A stretch of DNA of 64,000 nt from Shewanella halotolerans (GTDB taxonomy: Bacteria > Pseudomonadota > Gammaproteobacteria > Enterobacterales > Shewanellaceae), in NCBI RefSeq assembly GCF_019457535.1, contig NZ_CP080417.1, positions 620,001 to 684,000 on the forward strand. Direction: 5' to 3'. The translations under genes were made by a program, and so were the position numbers. The notes under the pieces were generated by a model. It saw only the letters and a program-made list of their open reading frames with translations. It was not told where the DNA came from and did not search any database. Positions 17,855 to 25,375 of the stretch are shown here, piece after piece. How positions within the stretch are numbered: position 1 is the stretch's first letter; the number at the start of each line of letters is the position of its first letter.

Positions 17855-18745
17855 TTAGGATTTCGCCTTTTGGGCGCGGTTGGCCTTATGGCTCTTCTGG
17901 GTCTCATAGACGGCGGTAAAGACCACTAAGGCGCCGCCAATCAGCGTCTTCATGGCGAGTCCCTCGCCCAGGATCAACAGGGCTAACAGGGCACCATAGA
18001 GGGGTTGCAGGCAGGAGACCAGGCTGACCGTCTTAGCGCTTAGCTGGCGCAGCGCCGAGGTAAACAGGGCGTGAGGCGCGGCGGTAAAGACTATGCCTAA
18101 GAGGATCACCAACCACCAGACGTTGGCTTGGATGGCGCTTGGGTCGACCTCGAGCCAGGGCAGCAGGAACAGGGCGCTGACTCCTGTCTGGTAGTACATG
18201 GCTTGGGCGCCGCTGTAGCTGGCGAAGTAGCGCTTGTGCAGCAGGTTTCTGGCGGTGAACAGGGCCGCCGACAGAATGCCTATGATGATCCCCAGGGTGA
18301 CATCGTTACCCAGGTTGGCCTCTGGGATCAGCAGGCTGACGCCGAGCAGGACACAGATGCCGCTGATGATGTCGGCCAGTTCAAGGCGTTTGCCGGTAAA
18401 GAAAGGCTCCACCAGAACCGTCATCACGGGATAGGTAAAGAAGGCGATCATGCCGATGGCCACCGATGACAGCTGCATGGCGGCAAAGTAGGTGACCCAG
18501 TGCAGGCTGACGATAATGCCGAGCCCCAGGGCGATGCCGTAGTCTTTACCGCGATTGAGCCTGAGGTGCTTGCCGCTGACCTTAACCAGTAGGGCGAGGG
18601 CAAGGGCGGCGATGCAACAGCGAAGTGCCGTGATATCCAGGGCACTGAGGGGAATAAGCTTGGAGAAAAGGGCCGTACCACCAAACAGGAGGACGGCCAG
18701 ATGCAGTTCGATTAAGCCAGAGCGTTCGCTGCTACTTGTGTTCAA
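17855..18745 (-). CDS. EamA/DMT family permease
   Basis: A 296-residue integral membrane protein with ten predicted spans in two EamA repeats, each beginning with a conserved pattern (LHLAVLLFGGTALFSKL; IIIGILSAALFTARNLL). The family includes exporters of amino acids and metabolites; the substrate is not predictable. It starts 8 bases after the psd stop on the same strand, so it is probably co-transcribed with psd and rsgA. The C-terminus is basic (KSHKANRAQKAKS), consistent with a cytoplasmic end. Confidence 0.85.
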   Translation of the reverse strand: MNTSSSERSGLIELHLAVLLFGGTALFSKLIPLSALDITALRCCIAALALALLVKVSGKHLRLNRGKDYGIALGLGIIVSLHWVTYFAAMQLSSVAIGMIAFFTYPVMTVLVEPFFTGKRLELADIISGICVLLGVSLLIPEANLGNDVTLGIIIGILSAALFTARNLLHKRYFASYSGAQAMYYQTGVSALFLLPWLEVDPSAIQANVWWLVILLGIVFTAAPHALFTSALRQLSAKTVSLVSCLQPLYGALLALLILGEGLAMKTLIGGALVVFTAVYETQKSHKANRAQKAKS

Positions 18746-18753
18746 GATTTCCT

Positions 18754-19614
18754 CTAATCTATTTTGGCGAAGGCCTGACCCATGCGGGTAACGGCCTTAG
18801 GCTCGACGCCATCGGCAAAGTGTTCCAGCGCGTCTTTGGCAAATAGCATGACTACAGTGCTGCCAAGCTTGAAGCGTCCCATCTCCTCGCCCTTATCCAG
18901 GGTGATCGCCTCTGGGCCCTCGGTTGGGTAGTCCCAGGTGAAGACTTTCTTGCCCGTCGGCGGGGTAACGGTACCAGCCCAGACGGTTTCTATGCTGGCT
19001 ACGATAGTGGCGCCAACCAAGACCATGGCCATAGGGCCGATTTCGGTTTCGAAGATGGCCACCACACGCTCGTTACGGGCAAACAGGCCGGGCACATTTT
19101 CGGCCGTCAGCGGGTTCACCGAAAACAGCTCGCCAGGCACATAGGTCATCTTAGACAGGGTGCCTTTAATGGGCATGTGAATTCTATGGTAATCCTTTGG
19201 TGCCAGATAGATGGTGGCGAAGTCGCCGCCTTCGAAGCGCTTGGCATCATCGGCTTGATCGCCTAAAAGGGCAAGTGACGAATATTCATGTCCCTTGGCT
19301 TGAAAGATACGGCCTTCTTTGATCGGTCCGCATTGGCTGACGGCACCATCGACCGGATGAACGATATAGTCGTCATCGTCACACAGGGGGCGGATGCCGG
19401 GTTTCAGGGCGCGGGTGAAGAACTGGTTGAAGCTGGCGTAGGCTTCGGGTGCACTCTCGGCGGCCTCGCTCATGTCTATCTTATACTGCTTGATAAACCA
19501 CTTAATTACGCTTGTCGTTACCGCGCCGAGTTCGGCGGCTGCCAGTTTACCCACGAGTCGCGAGAGCAGGTGTTTCGGCATTATGTATTGCAAGGCAATC
19601 TTCAATTTGTCCAC
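18754..19614 (-). CDS. psd: Phosphatidylserine decarboxylase proenzyme
   Basis: The enzyme makes phosphatidylethanolamine from phosphatidylserine at the inner membrane. The 286-residue proenzyme has the C-terminal self-cleavage motif LGST (in GRFKLGSTVVMLF), whose serine becomes the pyruvoyl cofactor. It also has the catalytic HPVDG and the YHRIHMPIKG region. Length matches the short bacterial form. rsgA lies 43 bases upstream, as in E. coli where psd and rsgA are neighbours; mscM follows psd in E. coli, while here mscK/M lies one gene further on. Confidence 0.95.
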   Translation of the reverse strand: MDKLKIALQYIMPKHLLSRLVGKLAAAELGAVTTSVIKWFIKQYKIDMSEAAESAPEAYASFNQFFTRALKPGIRPLCDDDDYIVHPVDGAVSQCGPIKEGRIFQAKGHEYSSLALLGDQADDAKRFEGGDFATIYLAPKDYHRIHMPIKGTLSKMTYVPGELFSVNPLTAENVPGLFARNERVVAIFETEIGPMAMVLVGATIVASIETVWAGTVTPPTGKKVFTWDYPTEGPEAITLDKGEEMGRFKLGSTVVMLFAKDALEHFADGVEPKAVTRMGQAFAKID

Positions 19615-19657
19615 TGTCTGTTTTCCTTCAAATCCAGTTTGGCTGTTCTTAATTTAG

Positions 19658-20713
19658 TTAGTCGTTATCGTTTTTGAAATGACGGGCATGGCGCTGCTCG
19701 TCCAGGCTGTCGATAATTCTGTGGTAGTTCTGGTACCTGTCCTGGGCTATCTTGCCTTCCTCGAAGGCCTGGGTAATGGCGCAGCCAGGATCATTCTTGT
19801 GTTTGCAGTCTCTAAACTTACAGGTGCCGAGATAGTCCCTAAACTCAATAAAGCACCAGCCTACGCGCTCGGCAGGCAGGTGCCAGAGGGCAAATTCACG
19901 GACGCCGGGAGAGTCCACCAGATCGCCGCCACTTGGGAAGTGTAGCAACTTGGCCGTGGTGGTGGTGTGCTGGCCCAGGCCCGAGGTCTCGGACACGTCG
20001 CCTGTGATGAGCTCGGCTTCTGGCAGTAGGGCATTGATTAGCGATGACTTACCCACGCCTGACTGACCGACAAACACGCTGACCTTATCTTTTAACAGGG
20101 TCTTGATCGCCTCAACCCCTTCGCCAGACTTGCTGCTGACCCTATATACCTGATAGCCGATGGCTTGATAGCGTTCCAGCGCGGCCTCGACGGCAGGCGC
20201 CTCTTCGTCGCTGAGCAGGTCTATCTTGTTGAGTATGATGACGGGCGCTATGCCTGTGTCTTCGGCGGCCACCAGATAGCGGTCGATGATCTGGGTGGTA
20301 AAGCTAGGCACCACGGAAGAGACGATAAGTATCTGATCGATATTGGCGGCGATGATCTTGATGCCGTCGTAGAGATCCGGCCGTGACAGTGAGGAGTGTC
20401 TCGGGTGAACGGCCTCGACCACGCCGGCTATGGTGGCTGTGGTTTCACTGGCCTGGCGCATGATCACCTTATCGCCGGTGACCAGGCTTTGAATATTTCG
20501 GCGAATGTTACAGCGAACCAGTTCACCGTTTTCCGTTTCGACATCAGCGTGTTGGCCGAAACGAGAGATGACGGTGCCCAGCTGTTCTGGCCCCAGTGAG
20601 CTATCCTGTAACTCAATGGTTGTTTCTTTTGCGTCTTTGCGCTGCAGCCTTTTCTCATGATTGGCGCGCATGCGGCGGCGTTGGCCTTGGCTTAGGGGTT
20701 TCTTTTTACTCAC
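19658..20713 (-). CDS. rsgA: Small ribosomal subunit biogenesis GTPase
   Basis: A circularly permuted GTPase that acts in late 30S maturation. The 351 residues show the permuted motif order: NKID (G4), then GQSGVGKSSL (G1/P-loop), then DSPGVREF (G3). An N-terminal OB-fold lies at about residues 40-110 and a C-terminal zinc knuckle in CKFRDCKHKNDPGC. The basic N-terminus (KKKPLSQGQRRRMRANHEKR) fits rRNA contact. It is divergent from orn, the same arrangement as in E. coli. Confidence 0.96.
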   Translation of the reverse strand: MSKKKPLSQGQRRRMRANHEKRLQRKDAKETTIELQDSSLGPEQLGTVISRFGQHADVETENGELVRCNIRRNIQSLVTGDKVIMRQASETTATIAGVVEAVHPRHSSLSRPDLYDGIKIIAANIDQILIVSSVVPSFTTQIIDRYLVAAEDTGIAPVIILNKIDLLSDEEAPAVEAALERYQAIGYQVYRVSSKSGEGVEAIKTLLKDKVSVFVGQSGVGKSSLINALLPEAELITGDVSETSGLGQHTTTTAKLLHFPSGGDLVDSPGVREFALWHLPAERVGWCFIEFRDYLGTCKFRDCKHKNDPGCAITQAFEEGKIAQDRYQNYHRIIDSLDEQRHARHFKNDND

Positions 20714-20828
20714 AGTGTCGTCATCGTCAAAATAAGGTTATTTTGTGTCTTCTAAAAAAGCAGTATGATACACGGTCTTAAATAAAAAAGCCTGAATTTA
20801 GGCAAACACGCATTGATAAGGCAGATAT

Positions 20829-21374
20829 ATGGCTGCAGATGAAACAAATCTGATCTGGGTTGATCTGGAGATGACGGGACTAGAGCCCGAGGTCGACAGA
20901 ATCATTGAGATAGCAACGATTGTGACTGACAAGGAATTGAACATCTTGGCGGAAGGGCCGGTAATTGCCATCCATCAGAGCGAAGATGTGCTTGCGGCGA
21001 TGGACGACTGGAACCAGAAGCATCACGGCGAGTCGGGTCTGATCGACAGAGTCAGGGCGAGTGACTTCAGCGAGCAAGATGCCATCGAGCAGACGATTGC
21101 CTTCTTATCTGAGCATGTACCTGCCGGTGTATCGCCAATGTGCGGCAACAGCATAGGTCAGGATAGACGTTTCTTGAACCGTTACATGCCAACCCTGGAA
21201 GATTATTTCCACTACCGCAACATAGATGTCAGCTCTGTTAAAGAGTTAGTGCGTCGCTGGAAGCCTGAGGTAATGGACGGTTTTAAGAAGCAGGGCACAC
21301 ATCAGGCACTGGTTGATATTCAGGAATCGATCGCGGAACTCCAATATTATCGTGAGAAAGTATTTAAAATTTGA
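20829..21374 (+). CDS. orn: Oligoribonuclease
   Basis: A 181-residue DEDDh 3'-5' exonuclease that degrades 2-5-nt RNAs and pGpG, the product of c-di-GMP breakdown. It has Asp12 and Glu14 (WVDLEMTGLEP), a middle Asp (SIGQDRRFLNRY), and the final His/Asp pair (HQALVDIQESI). Length equals E. coli Orn (181). The tRNA-Gly array follows directly, matching glyVXY downstream of orn in E. coli. Confidence 0.97.
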   Translation: MAADETNLIWVDLEMTGLEPEVDRIIEIATIVTDKELNILAEGPVIAIHQSEDVLAAMDDWNQKHHGESGLIDRVRASDFSEQDAIEQTIAFLSEHVPAGVSPMCGNSIGQDRRFLNRYMPTLEDYFHYRNIDVSSVKELVRRWKPEVMDGFKKQGTHQALVDIQESIAELQYYREKVFKI

Positions 21375-21404
21375 CCAAACGGTAGAAAATTTTAAATTAG
21401 GGGG

Positions 21405-21432
21405 TTGCAGAGGGGCGAAATTCTCCTATAAT
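21405..21432 (+). promoter_or_regulatory. Promoter of the tRNA-Gly array
   Basis: TTGCAG (21405-21410) and a perfect TATAAT (21427-21432) are separated by 16 bases and followed by a GC-rich discriminator GCGGCC. GC-rich discriminators are typical of stable-RNA promoters under stringent control. It lies after the orn stop and before all tRNA copies. Confidence 0.8.
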
Positions 21433-21478
21433 GCGGCCTCAACTTTTTACTGGCGTGTTCGCTGGTAGAGATTGAAAT

Positions 21479-21522
21479 GCGACATTAGCTCAGTTGATAA
21501 AAGGTGAAAGACGATACCTTTT
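21479..21522 (+). pseudogene. 5' fragment of a tRNA-Gly gene with a D-loop insertion
   Basis: The first 18 bases (GCGACATTAGCTCAGTTG) are identical to the functional copies. About 15 foreign bases rich in A and G follow, then CGATACCTT, the start of the anticodon arm. Anticodon loop, T-arm and 3' acceptor strand are missing, so it cannot make a tRNA. The interruption is at the same D-loop position as in the three inserted copies downstream. Confidence 0.75.
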
Positions 21523-21560
21523 GTTGATAATGACAGTTAATTTAGCTCGAAAAAATTTAT

Positions 21561-21636
21561 GCGACATTAGCTCAGTTGGTAGAGCGATACCTTGCCAAGG
21601 TATAGGTCATCGGTTCGAACCCGATATGTCGCTCCA
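21561..21636 (+). tRNA. tRNA-Gly (anticodon GCC), copy 1
   Basis: A 76-base tRNA with complete cloverleaf: acceptor GCGACAT/ATGTCGC, D-stem GCTC/GAGC, anticodon stem ATACC/GGTAT enclosing TTGCCAA, T-loop TTCGAAC, discriminator U and encoded CCA. Anticodon GCC reads GGC and GGU. It is the first intact copy in the array. Confidence 0.98.
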
Positions 21637-21681
21637 AATTACAAAAGTTTGGCTACAACGATATCCAGACTCACAGATTTT

Positions 21682-21757
21682 GCGACATTAGCTCAGTTGG
21701 TAGAGCGATACCTTGCCAAGGTATAGGTCATCGGTTCGAACCCGATATGTCGCTCCA
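21682..21757 (+). tRNA. tRNA-Gly (anticodon GCC), copy 2
   Basis: Identical in sequence to copy 1, with encoded CCA. The spacer before it is nearly identical to the spacer before copy 3, so copies 1-3 form 121-base tandem units. Confidence 0.98.
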
Positions 21758-21802
21758 AATTACAAAAGTTTGGCTACACCAATATCCAGACTCACAGATT
21801 TT

Positions 21803-21878
21803 GCGACATTAGCTCAGTTGGTAGAGCGATACCTTGCCAAGGTATAGGTCATCGGTTCGAACCCGATATGTCGCTCCA
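21803..21878 (+). tRNA. tRNA-Gly (anticodon GCC), copy 3
   Basis: Identical in sequence to copies 1 and 2, with encoded CCA. It is separated from copy 4 by only seven bases (AATTTAT). Confidence 0.98.
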
Positions 21879-21885
21879 AATTTAT

Positions 21886-21961
21886 GCGACATTAGCTCAG
21901 TTGGTAGAGCGATACCTTGCCAAGGTATAGGTCATCGGTTCGAACCCGATATGTCGCTCCA
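21886..21961 (+). tRNA. tRNA-Gly (anticodon GCC), copy 4
   Basis: Identical to copies 1-3, with encoded CCA. It is the last canonical copy; the next three units carry D-loop insertions. Confidence 0.98.
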
Positions 21962-22000
21962 AATTTTCTCCAGTTAGTACCAATCATCTAATTAGGCCTT

Positions 22001-22101
22001 GCGACATTAGCTCAGTTGACTTTTTGTATAGAGCAAAAGGGCGATACCTTGCCAAGGTTTAGGTCATCGGTTGTTTGTTTCGAACCCGATATGTCGCTCC
22101 A
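22001..22101 (+). pseudogene. tRNA-Gly(GCC)-like unit with D-loop and T-loop insertions, copy 5
   Basis: A 101-base unit. Acceptor strands and anticodon loop match the functional copies, but 17 extra bases enlarge the D-loop and 8 extra bases (TGTTTGTT-like) break the T-loop. The anticodon-stem 3' strand is GGTTT instead of GGTAT, losing a pair. A D-stem GCTC/GGGC with one wobble remains possible. The T-loop damage makes function unlikely. Confidence 0.78.
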
Positions 22102-22140
22102 AATTTTCTCCGGCTAATACCAATCATCTAATTCGGCATT

Positions 22141-22233
22141 GCGACATTAGCTCAGTTGACTCTCTGTATAGAGCAAAAGAGCGATACCTTGCCAAGGTAT
22201 AGGTCATCGGTTCGAACCCGATATGTCGCTGCA
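22141..22233 (+). pseudogene. tRNA-Gly(GCC)-like unit with 17-nt D-loop insertion, copy 6
   Basis: A 93-base unit with intact acceptor, anticodon and T arms and a possible perfect D-stem (GCTC with the GAGC next to the anticodon stem). The D-loop is about 25 nt and can form an inner CTCT-GTAT-AGAG hairpin. TTGG of the normal D-loop is TTGA, so G19 is lost. The 3' end is GCA rather than CCA. It could be a decayed gene or an unusual transcript; standard tRNA models would probably reject it. Confidence 0.7.
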
Positions 22234-22272
22234 AATTTTTCCCCGCTAGTACCAATCATCTAATTCGGCATT

Positions 22273-22365
22273 GCGACATTAGCTCAGTTGACTCTTTGTA
22301 TAGAGCCAAAGGGCGATACCTTGCCAAGGTATAGGCTATCGGTTCGAACCCGATATGTCGCGCCA
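22273..22365 (+). pseudogene. tRNA-Gly(GCC)-like unit with 17-nt D-loop insertion, copy 7
   Basis: A 93-base unit like copy 6. Acceptor, anticodon and T arms pair normally, and CCA is encoded, but the discriminator base is G instead of U. The variable region has TC changed to CT. The D-loop insert can pair CTCTTTG with CAAAGGG, an alternative 7-bp stem with one wobble. Loss of U73, a glycyl-tRNA synthetase identity element in bacteria, argues against normal charging. Confidence 0.7.
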
Positions 22366-22757
22366 AATTTCTCCCTATAGTTTCAGCTTCCAGTTCCCCT
22401 TGGTTTGTATCCTTAAGTCATCTAGTGGTCTGCTTTTTGTTGTAATCGATTCGGTGTCATGGCAATTACCCTGATGAATTTTTATTCATTTTTTTCACGA
22501 TTACTTTAGTGAGTCGTCGATGGCCTGTTTTGCCCAGAAAGCCTTTAAGCTAGCGATTATTGGCCCTTTATCGGCGTGAAGATCACAAAAATGCCATTAG
22601 CGTGATGTGAGATAAAATTCTTTAAGCTTGTCTAATGTAGCGACTTCAGAAGTGCGCAAACTATGACATTGTTCAAAAAAAACTGCGCTAATTACTCCCA
22701 TAATGAAATCAAATCAGTATTAACGCCTAAAACTTGGCATCGATTGGAGAAGGAAAG
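22366..22757. other. Non-coding stretch after the tRNA array
   Basis: About 390 bases with no supportable gene. It is AT-rich with scattered stops in all frames. There is no T-run terminator directly after the last tRNA-like unit. Promoter elements for the downstream gene should lie in the last 100 bases; AATTACTCCCATAATG around 22690-22706 offers a CATAAT -10 candidate. Confidence 0.5.
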
Positions 22758-23213
22758 ATGAGATTTCAACAACTTAATGAACAGTTGGCATATGTCTCTA
22801 AGTGTCGCTTGGAAATGGCCCGTTTATATGCGCGTTTGCACAGTGCGGTAGACTCGTCTCGCGTGAAATTGATGCTGGAGTATTTGCAACAACATGAGAA
22901 AGAGGTTTCTCAGAAGATCGATGACTATATCGAAGAGGCACCACGCCGTCTGTTGGAACTCTGGTACAACGATATCGTGTTTGAAGACTTCATCAAACGC
23001 TGCCAAGACGTGATCCCTGCGGCCAACATGAACGAAGATGATCTGTTGGAGCTGCACCTGGATCTCGATAACCGTCTGATTGGCTTGTTTGAGAAGACGG
23101 CGGATTCCTCTGTTCCGGGTGATGTGAAGAACGCTCTCAACGATCTGGTGCGTGTCGAGAAGATTCAACAGCAACGTCTGGTGCACAGCAGCCTGAGAAT
23201 GGAAGATATCTAA
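22758..23213 (+). CDS. Conserved-looking small helical protein of unknown function
   Basis: A 151-residue acidic, almost entirely helical protein. I start it at the ATG at 22758, which has GGAGAAGGAAAG just upstream; an in-frame GTG/ATG at 22734 lacks one. Four long helices with E and H-E patterns (MLEYLQQHEKEV, ELHLDLDNRLIGLFEK, RVEKIQQQRLVHSS) resemble a ferritin-like or four-helix bundle, but metal-ligand spacing is not convincing. It is monocistronic with a strong terminator. In E. coli this position between glyVXY and nnrD is held by queG; this protein is not QueG (no ferredoxin cysteines). Confidence 0.7.
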   Translation: MRFQQLNEQLAYVSKCRLEMARLYARLHSAVDSSRVKLMLEYLQQHEKEVSQKIDDYIEEAPRRLLELWYNDIVFEDFIKRCQDVIPAANMNEDDLLELHLDLDNRLIGLFEKTADSSVPGDVKNALNDLVRVEKIQQQRLVHSSLRMEDI

Positions 23214-23276
23214 CCCGATTCACTAAGCTGAATCATTGAATCAGAGCCATCTGGCCAGTTTTCTTGATAATGATTT

Positions 23277-23306
23277 GATAAAAAGGCGCCTTGGGCGCCT
23301 TTTTTC
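23277..23306 (+). terminator. Rho-independent terminator
   Basis: AAAAAGGCGCC-TTG-GGCGCCTTTTTT, a GC-rich 6-bp stem extended by A/T pairs and followed by a T-run. It ends the small helical protein gene. Confidence 0.92.
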
Positions 23307-23662
23307 ATTTATGCCGAGACAATTGCAAGCAGGCATTTATAGCTAATTATTTTTCATTGCTTTTTTCTTCTTATGCCAGGGCGAAATTATCACTTTCTTG
23401 CATCTATATCGCGTTTTCTGGCTCCAATGGCTCAGTAATTTGACTGACTTTCTAGCGAGTTCAATTAAGTTTGATGAAATGTTTTGTTATCGCCTCGTTG
23501 GCCTTTTTGTCGTTGAGTCGGCGAATTTATTGTGCCAGATCAAACTTCTTACATTCTCTGGCGTTTAAGCGGAATCTATTGGCGATTAAAAACTCAAATA
23601 TCGAATATGCTTAGGCTTAGGGTAATCCGCCCCGGTGATGAGTCTTGTTAAGGAGAATCCAG
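23307..23662. other. Non-coding stretch upstream of nnrED
   Basis: About 355 bases, AT-rich, without a credible reading frame or RNA fold that I recognise. The last part, up to AAGGAG at about 23651-23656, must contain the promoter and ribosome site of nnrED. Confidence 0.5.
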
Positions 23663-25141
23663 ATGTTGTTTAGTGACGGCCAGCTGCCATCGGCCTTATA
23701 TACGGCGCAGATGATTCGTGATGCCGAAGCGCGTCTGATCGCGTCCGGTGAGGCAAACTTGTGCCAATTGATCGACAGCGCCGGACAGTCGGCCTTCGAG
23801 TTACTGCAACGAGAGGGCAAGCTCAATAGCAAAATTCTGGTATTGGCAGGTTATGGCAACAATGGCGCAGATGCCTATATCTGCGCCACCTTGCTGCTCG
23901 AATCTGGCTGTGATGTCGGCCTCTATGCGGTGGAGCGCCCAGAGCCTGGTGAGGGGATCAGTTATGCCAAGGCGGCCTTTCTCGCTGCGGGCGGGCATCA
24001 GCTATCTGACTATGAAGAGGCGCTCAAGGAGGCTGAGGTCGTCGTCGATGGCCTGCTAGGCACAGGTGTTAAGGGAGAGCTGCGCGACCCCTTTGCCGAG
24101 ATGATAGTGGCGCTCAATCATTATTCTCCCTGGATCTTATCCTTAGATGTGCCATCGGGTATCGATGTGGATACTGGCGCCGGCCTGTTAGCGGTTAAGG
24201 CAGATGTGACCCTGACCTTTGGCGCGCCGAAACAGGGACTGATCACGGGTAAGGCCAGGGACTGTGTCGGCAGGCTCTGGTTTGCCGATATCGGCCTGCA
24301 GGAGTATCTGCCTGAGTCTAAGGTGCTCAATATTGCCCATAGGCTGACCGACCTTGGATTGCCTGCCAGGGCGCAGAACAGCCACAAGGGGGTCTGCGGT
24401 AAGGTGACAGTTATAGGTGGCGATATCGGCATGGCCGGGGCGCCGCGTCTGGCCGCCGAGAGTTGCCTGCGGGCGGGCGCCGGACTGGTGGCAGTGATCT
24501 CAAGACCCGAACATCTGGCCGTGGTTAACTCGGGCAGACCGGAAATCATGTTCTGGGGCTGCGAGCTGGTGGATATGGAGGTGTATCAACGCTTGGGTTG
24601 GGCCGATATTCTGCTGATTGGTCCAGGACTGGGTAAACACGACTGGGGCTATAACCTGCTTAAGGCGACAGGCCTGAGCGACAAGCCCTGCGTGATGGAC
24701 GCCGATGCGCTTAACCTACTGGCGCTCGAGCCGTCACGTCAAAGCAACTGGGTGTTGACCCCTCACAGCGGTGAGGCCGCCAGGTTGTTGGGGATTAGCA
24801 TCGCCGAGGTGGAGGCGGATCGCTTTGCCGCCGTCTATGCCTTGCAGGCTAAATATGGCGGTGTGGTGGTGCTCAAGGGTGCGGGCACTCTCATCTATGA
24901 TGGTGAGGTGTGTCATGTGGCGCCGGTGGGAAATCCTGGGCTCGCCAGCGGTGGCAGCGGCGATGTGCTAGGCGGCATCATTGCGGCCTTGATGGCCCAG
25001 GGGATGCCTAAGATGGAGGCGGCGAGTGCCGGAGTAGTGGTTCATGGGGCCGCAGCGGATCTGGCCGCGAAAGATGGCGAGCGAGGCATGTTGGCCTGCG
25101 ATCTATTCGCCCACATACGCGCCCTGGTCGATAAGATTTAG
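23663..25141 (+). CDS. nnr: Bifunctional NAD(P)H-hydrate epimerase / ADP-dependent NAD(P)H-hydrate dehydratase
   Basis: A repair enzyme for hydrated NAD(P)H. The N-terminal YjeF_N epimerase domain (about 1-215) has LAGYGNNGADAYICA and LLGTGVKGELRDP. The C-terminal ribokinase-like dehydratase domain (about 225-490) has TVIGGDIGMAGAPRLAAESCLRAGAGL and the catalytic GNPGLASGGSGDVLGGI. I start it at the ATG at 23663 with AAGGAG seven bases before; a TTG 18 bases upstream would only add six residues. Fused length of 492 residues is typical. tsaE follows after 234 bases. Confidence 0.95.
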   Translation: MLFSDGQLPSALYTAQMIRDAEARLIASGEANLCQLIDSAGQSAFELLQREGKLNSKILVLAGYGNNGADAYICATLLLESGCDVGLYAVERPEPGEGISYAKAAFLAAGGHQLSDYEEALKEAEVVVDGLLGTGVKGELRDPFAEMIVALNHYSPWILSLDVPSGIDVDTGAGLLAVKADVTLTFGAPKQGLITGKARDCVGRLWFADIGLQEYLPESKVLNIAHRLTDLGLPARAQNSHKGVCGKVTVIGGDIGMAGAPRLAAESCLRAGAGLVAVISRPEHLAVVNSGRPEIMFWGCELVDMEVYQRLGWADILLIGPGLGKHDWGYNLLKATGLSDKPCVMDADALNLLALEPSRQSNWVLTPHSGEAARLLGISIAEVEADRFAAVYALQAKYGGVVVLKGAGTLIYDGEVCHVAPVGNPGLASGGSGDVLGGIIAALMAQGMPKMEAASAGVVVHGAAADLAAKDGERGMLACDLFAHIRALVDKI

Positions 25142-25375
25142 CTTAGGGCGGCGTTTGTTGAGCATTTCTACTGCGTTATCGCCAGCTTATGTAGATAACT
25201 ACACTGCACTGGCTCTGCCTTGTACAAATGGTCAACAAGCTGCTGAAGAAACAAGCAGTAAAGAGCAACAGACTCTAACCAGATTAAAATACAGTAATGT
25301 CTGTTTAGATAAACGCCGGTTTAGGTTAAAGTATCTGGCTCAAAAAAGGATTGTCCTTAATTAGCGATAGATACG
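25142..25375. repeat. Possible extragenic repeat element between nnr and tsaE
   Basis: This gap separates genes that are adjacent in most relatives. It contains CTGCGTTATCGCCAGC followed by the inverted repeat TGTAG-ATAA-CTACA (25190-25203) and GCACTGGCTCTGCCTTGTA. From memory this resembles short dispersed sequences of Vibrio and Shewanella intergenic regions. The second half is AT-rich and should hold the tsaE promoter. No gene is seen. Confidence 0.4.

Noticed and set aside
21494..21691. 65-codon open frame across the tRNA-Gly array
   Set aside because: It translates tRNA sequence and has no protein features.
21479..22365. CRISPR-like array of regular repeats
   Set aside because: The repeats are tRNA-Gly genes with a full cloverleaf and the spacers are near-identical, not unique.
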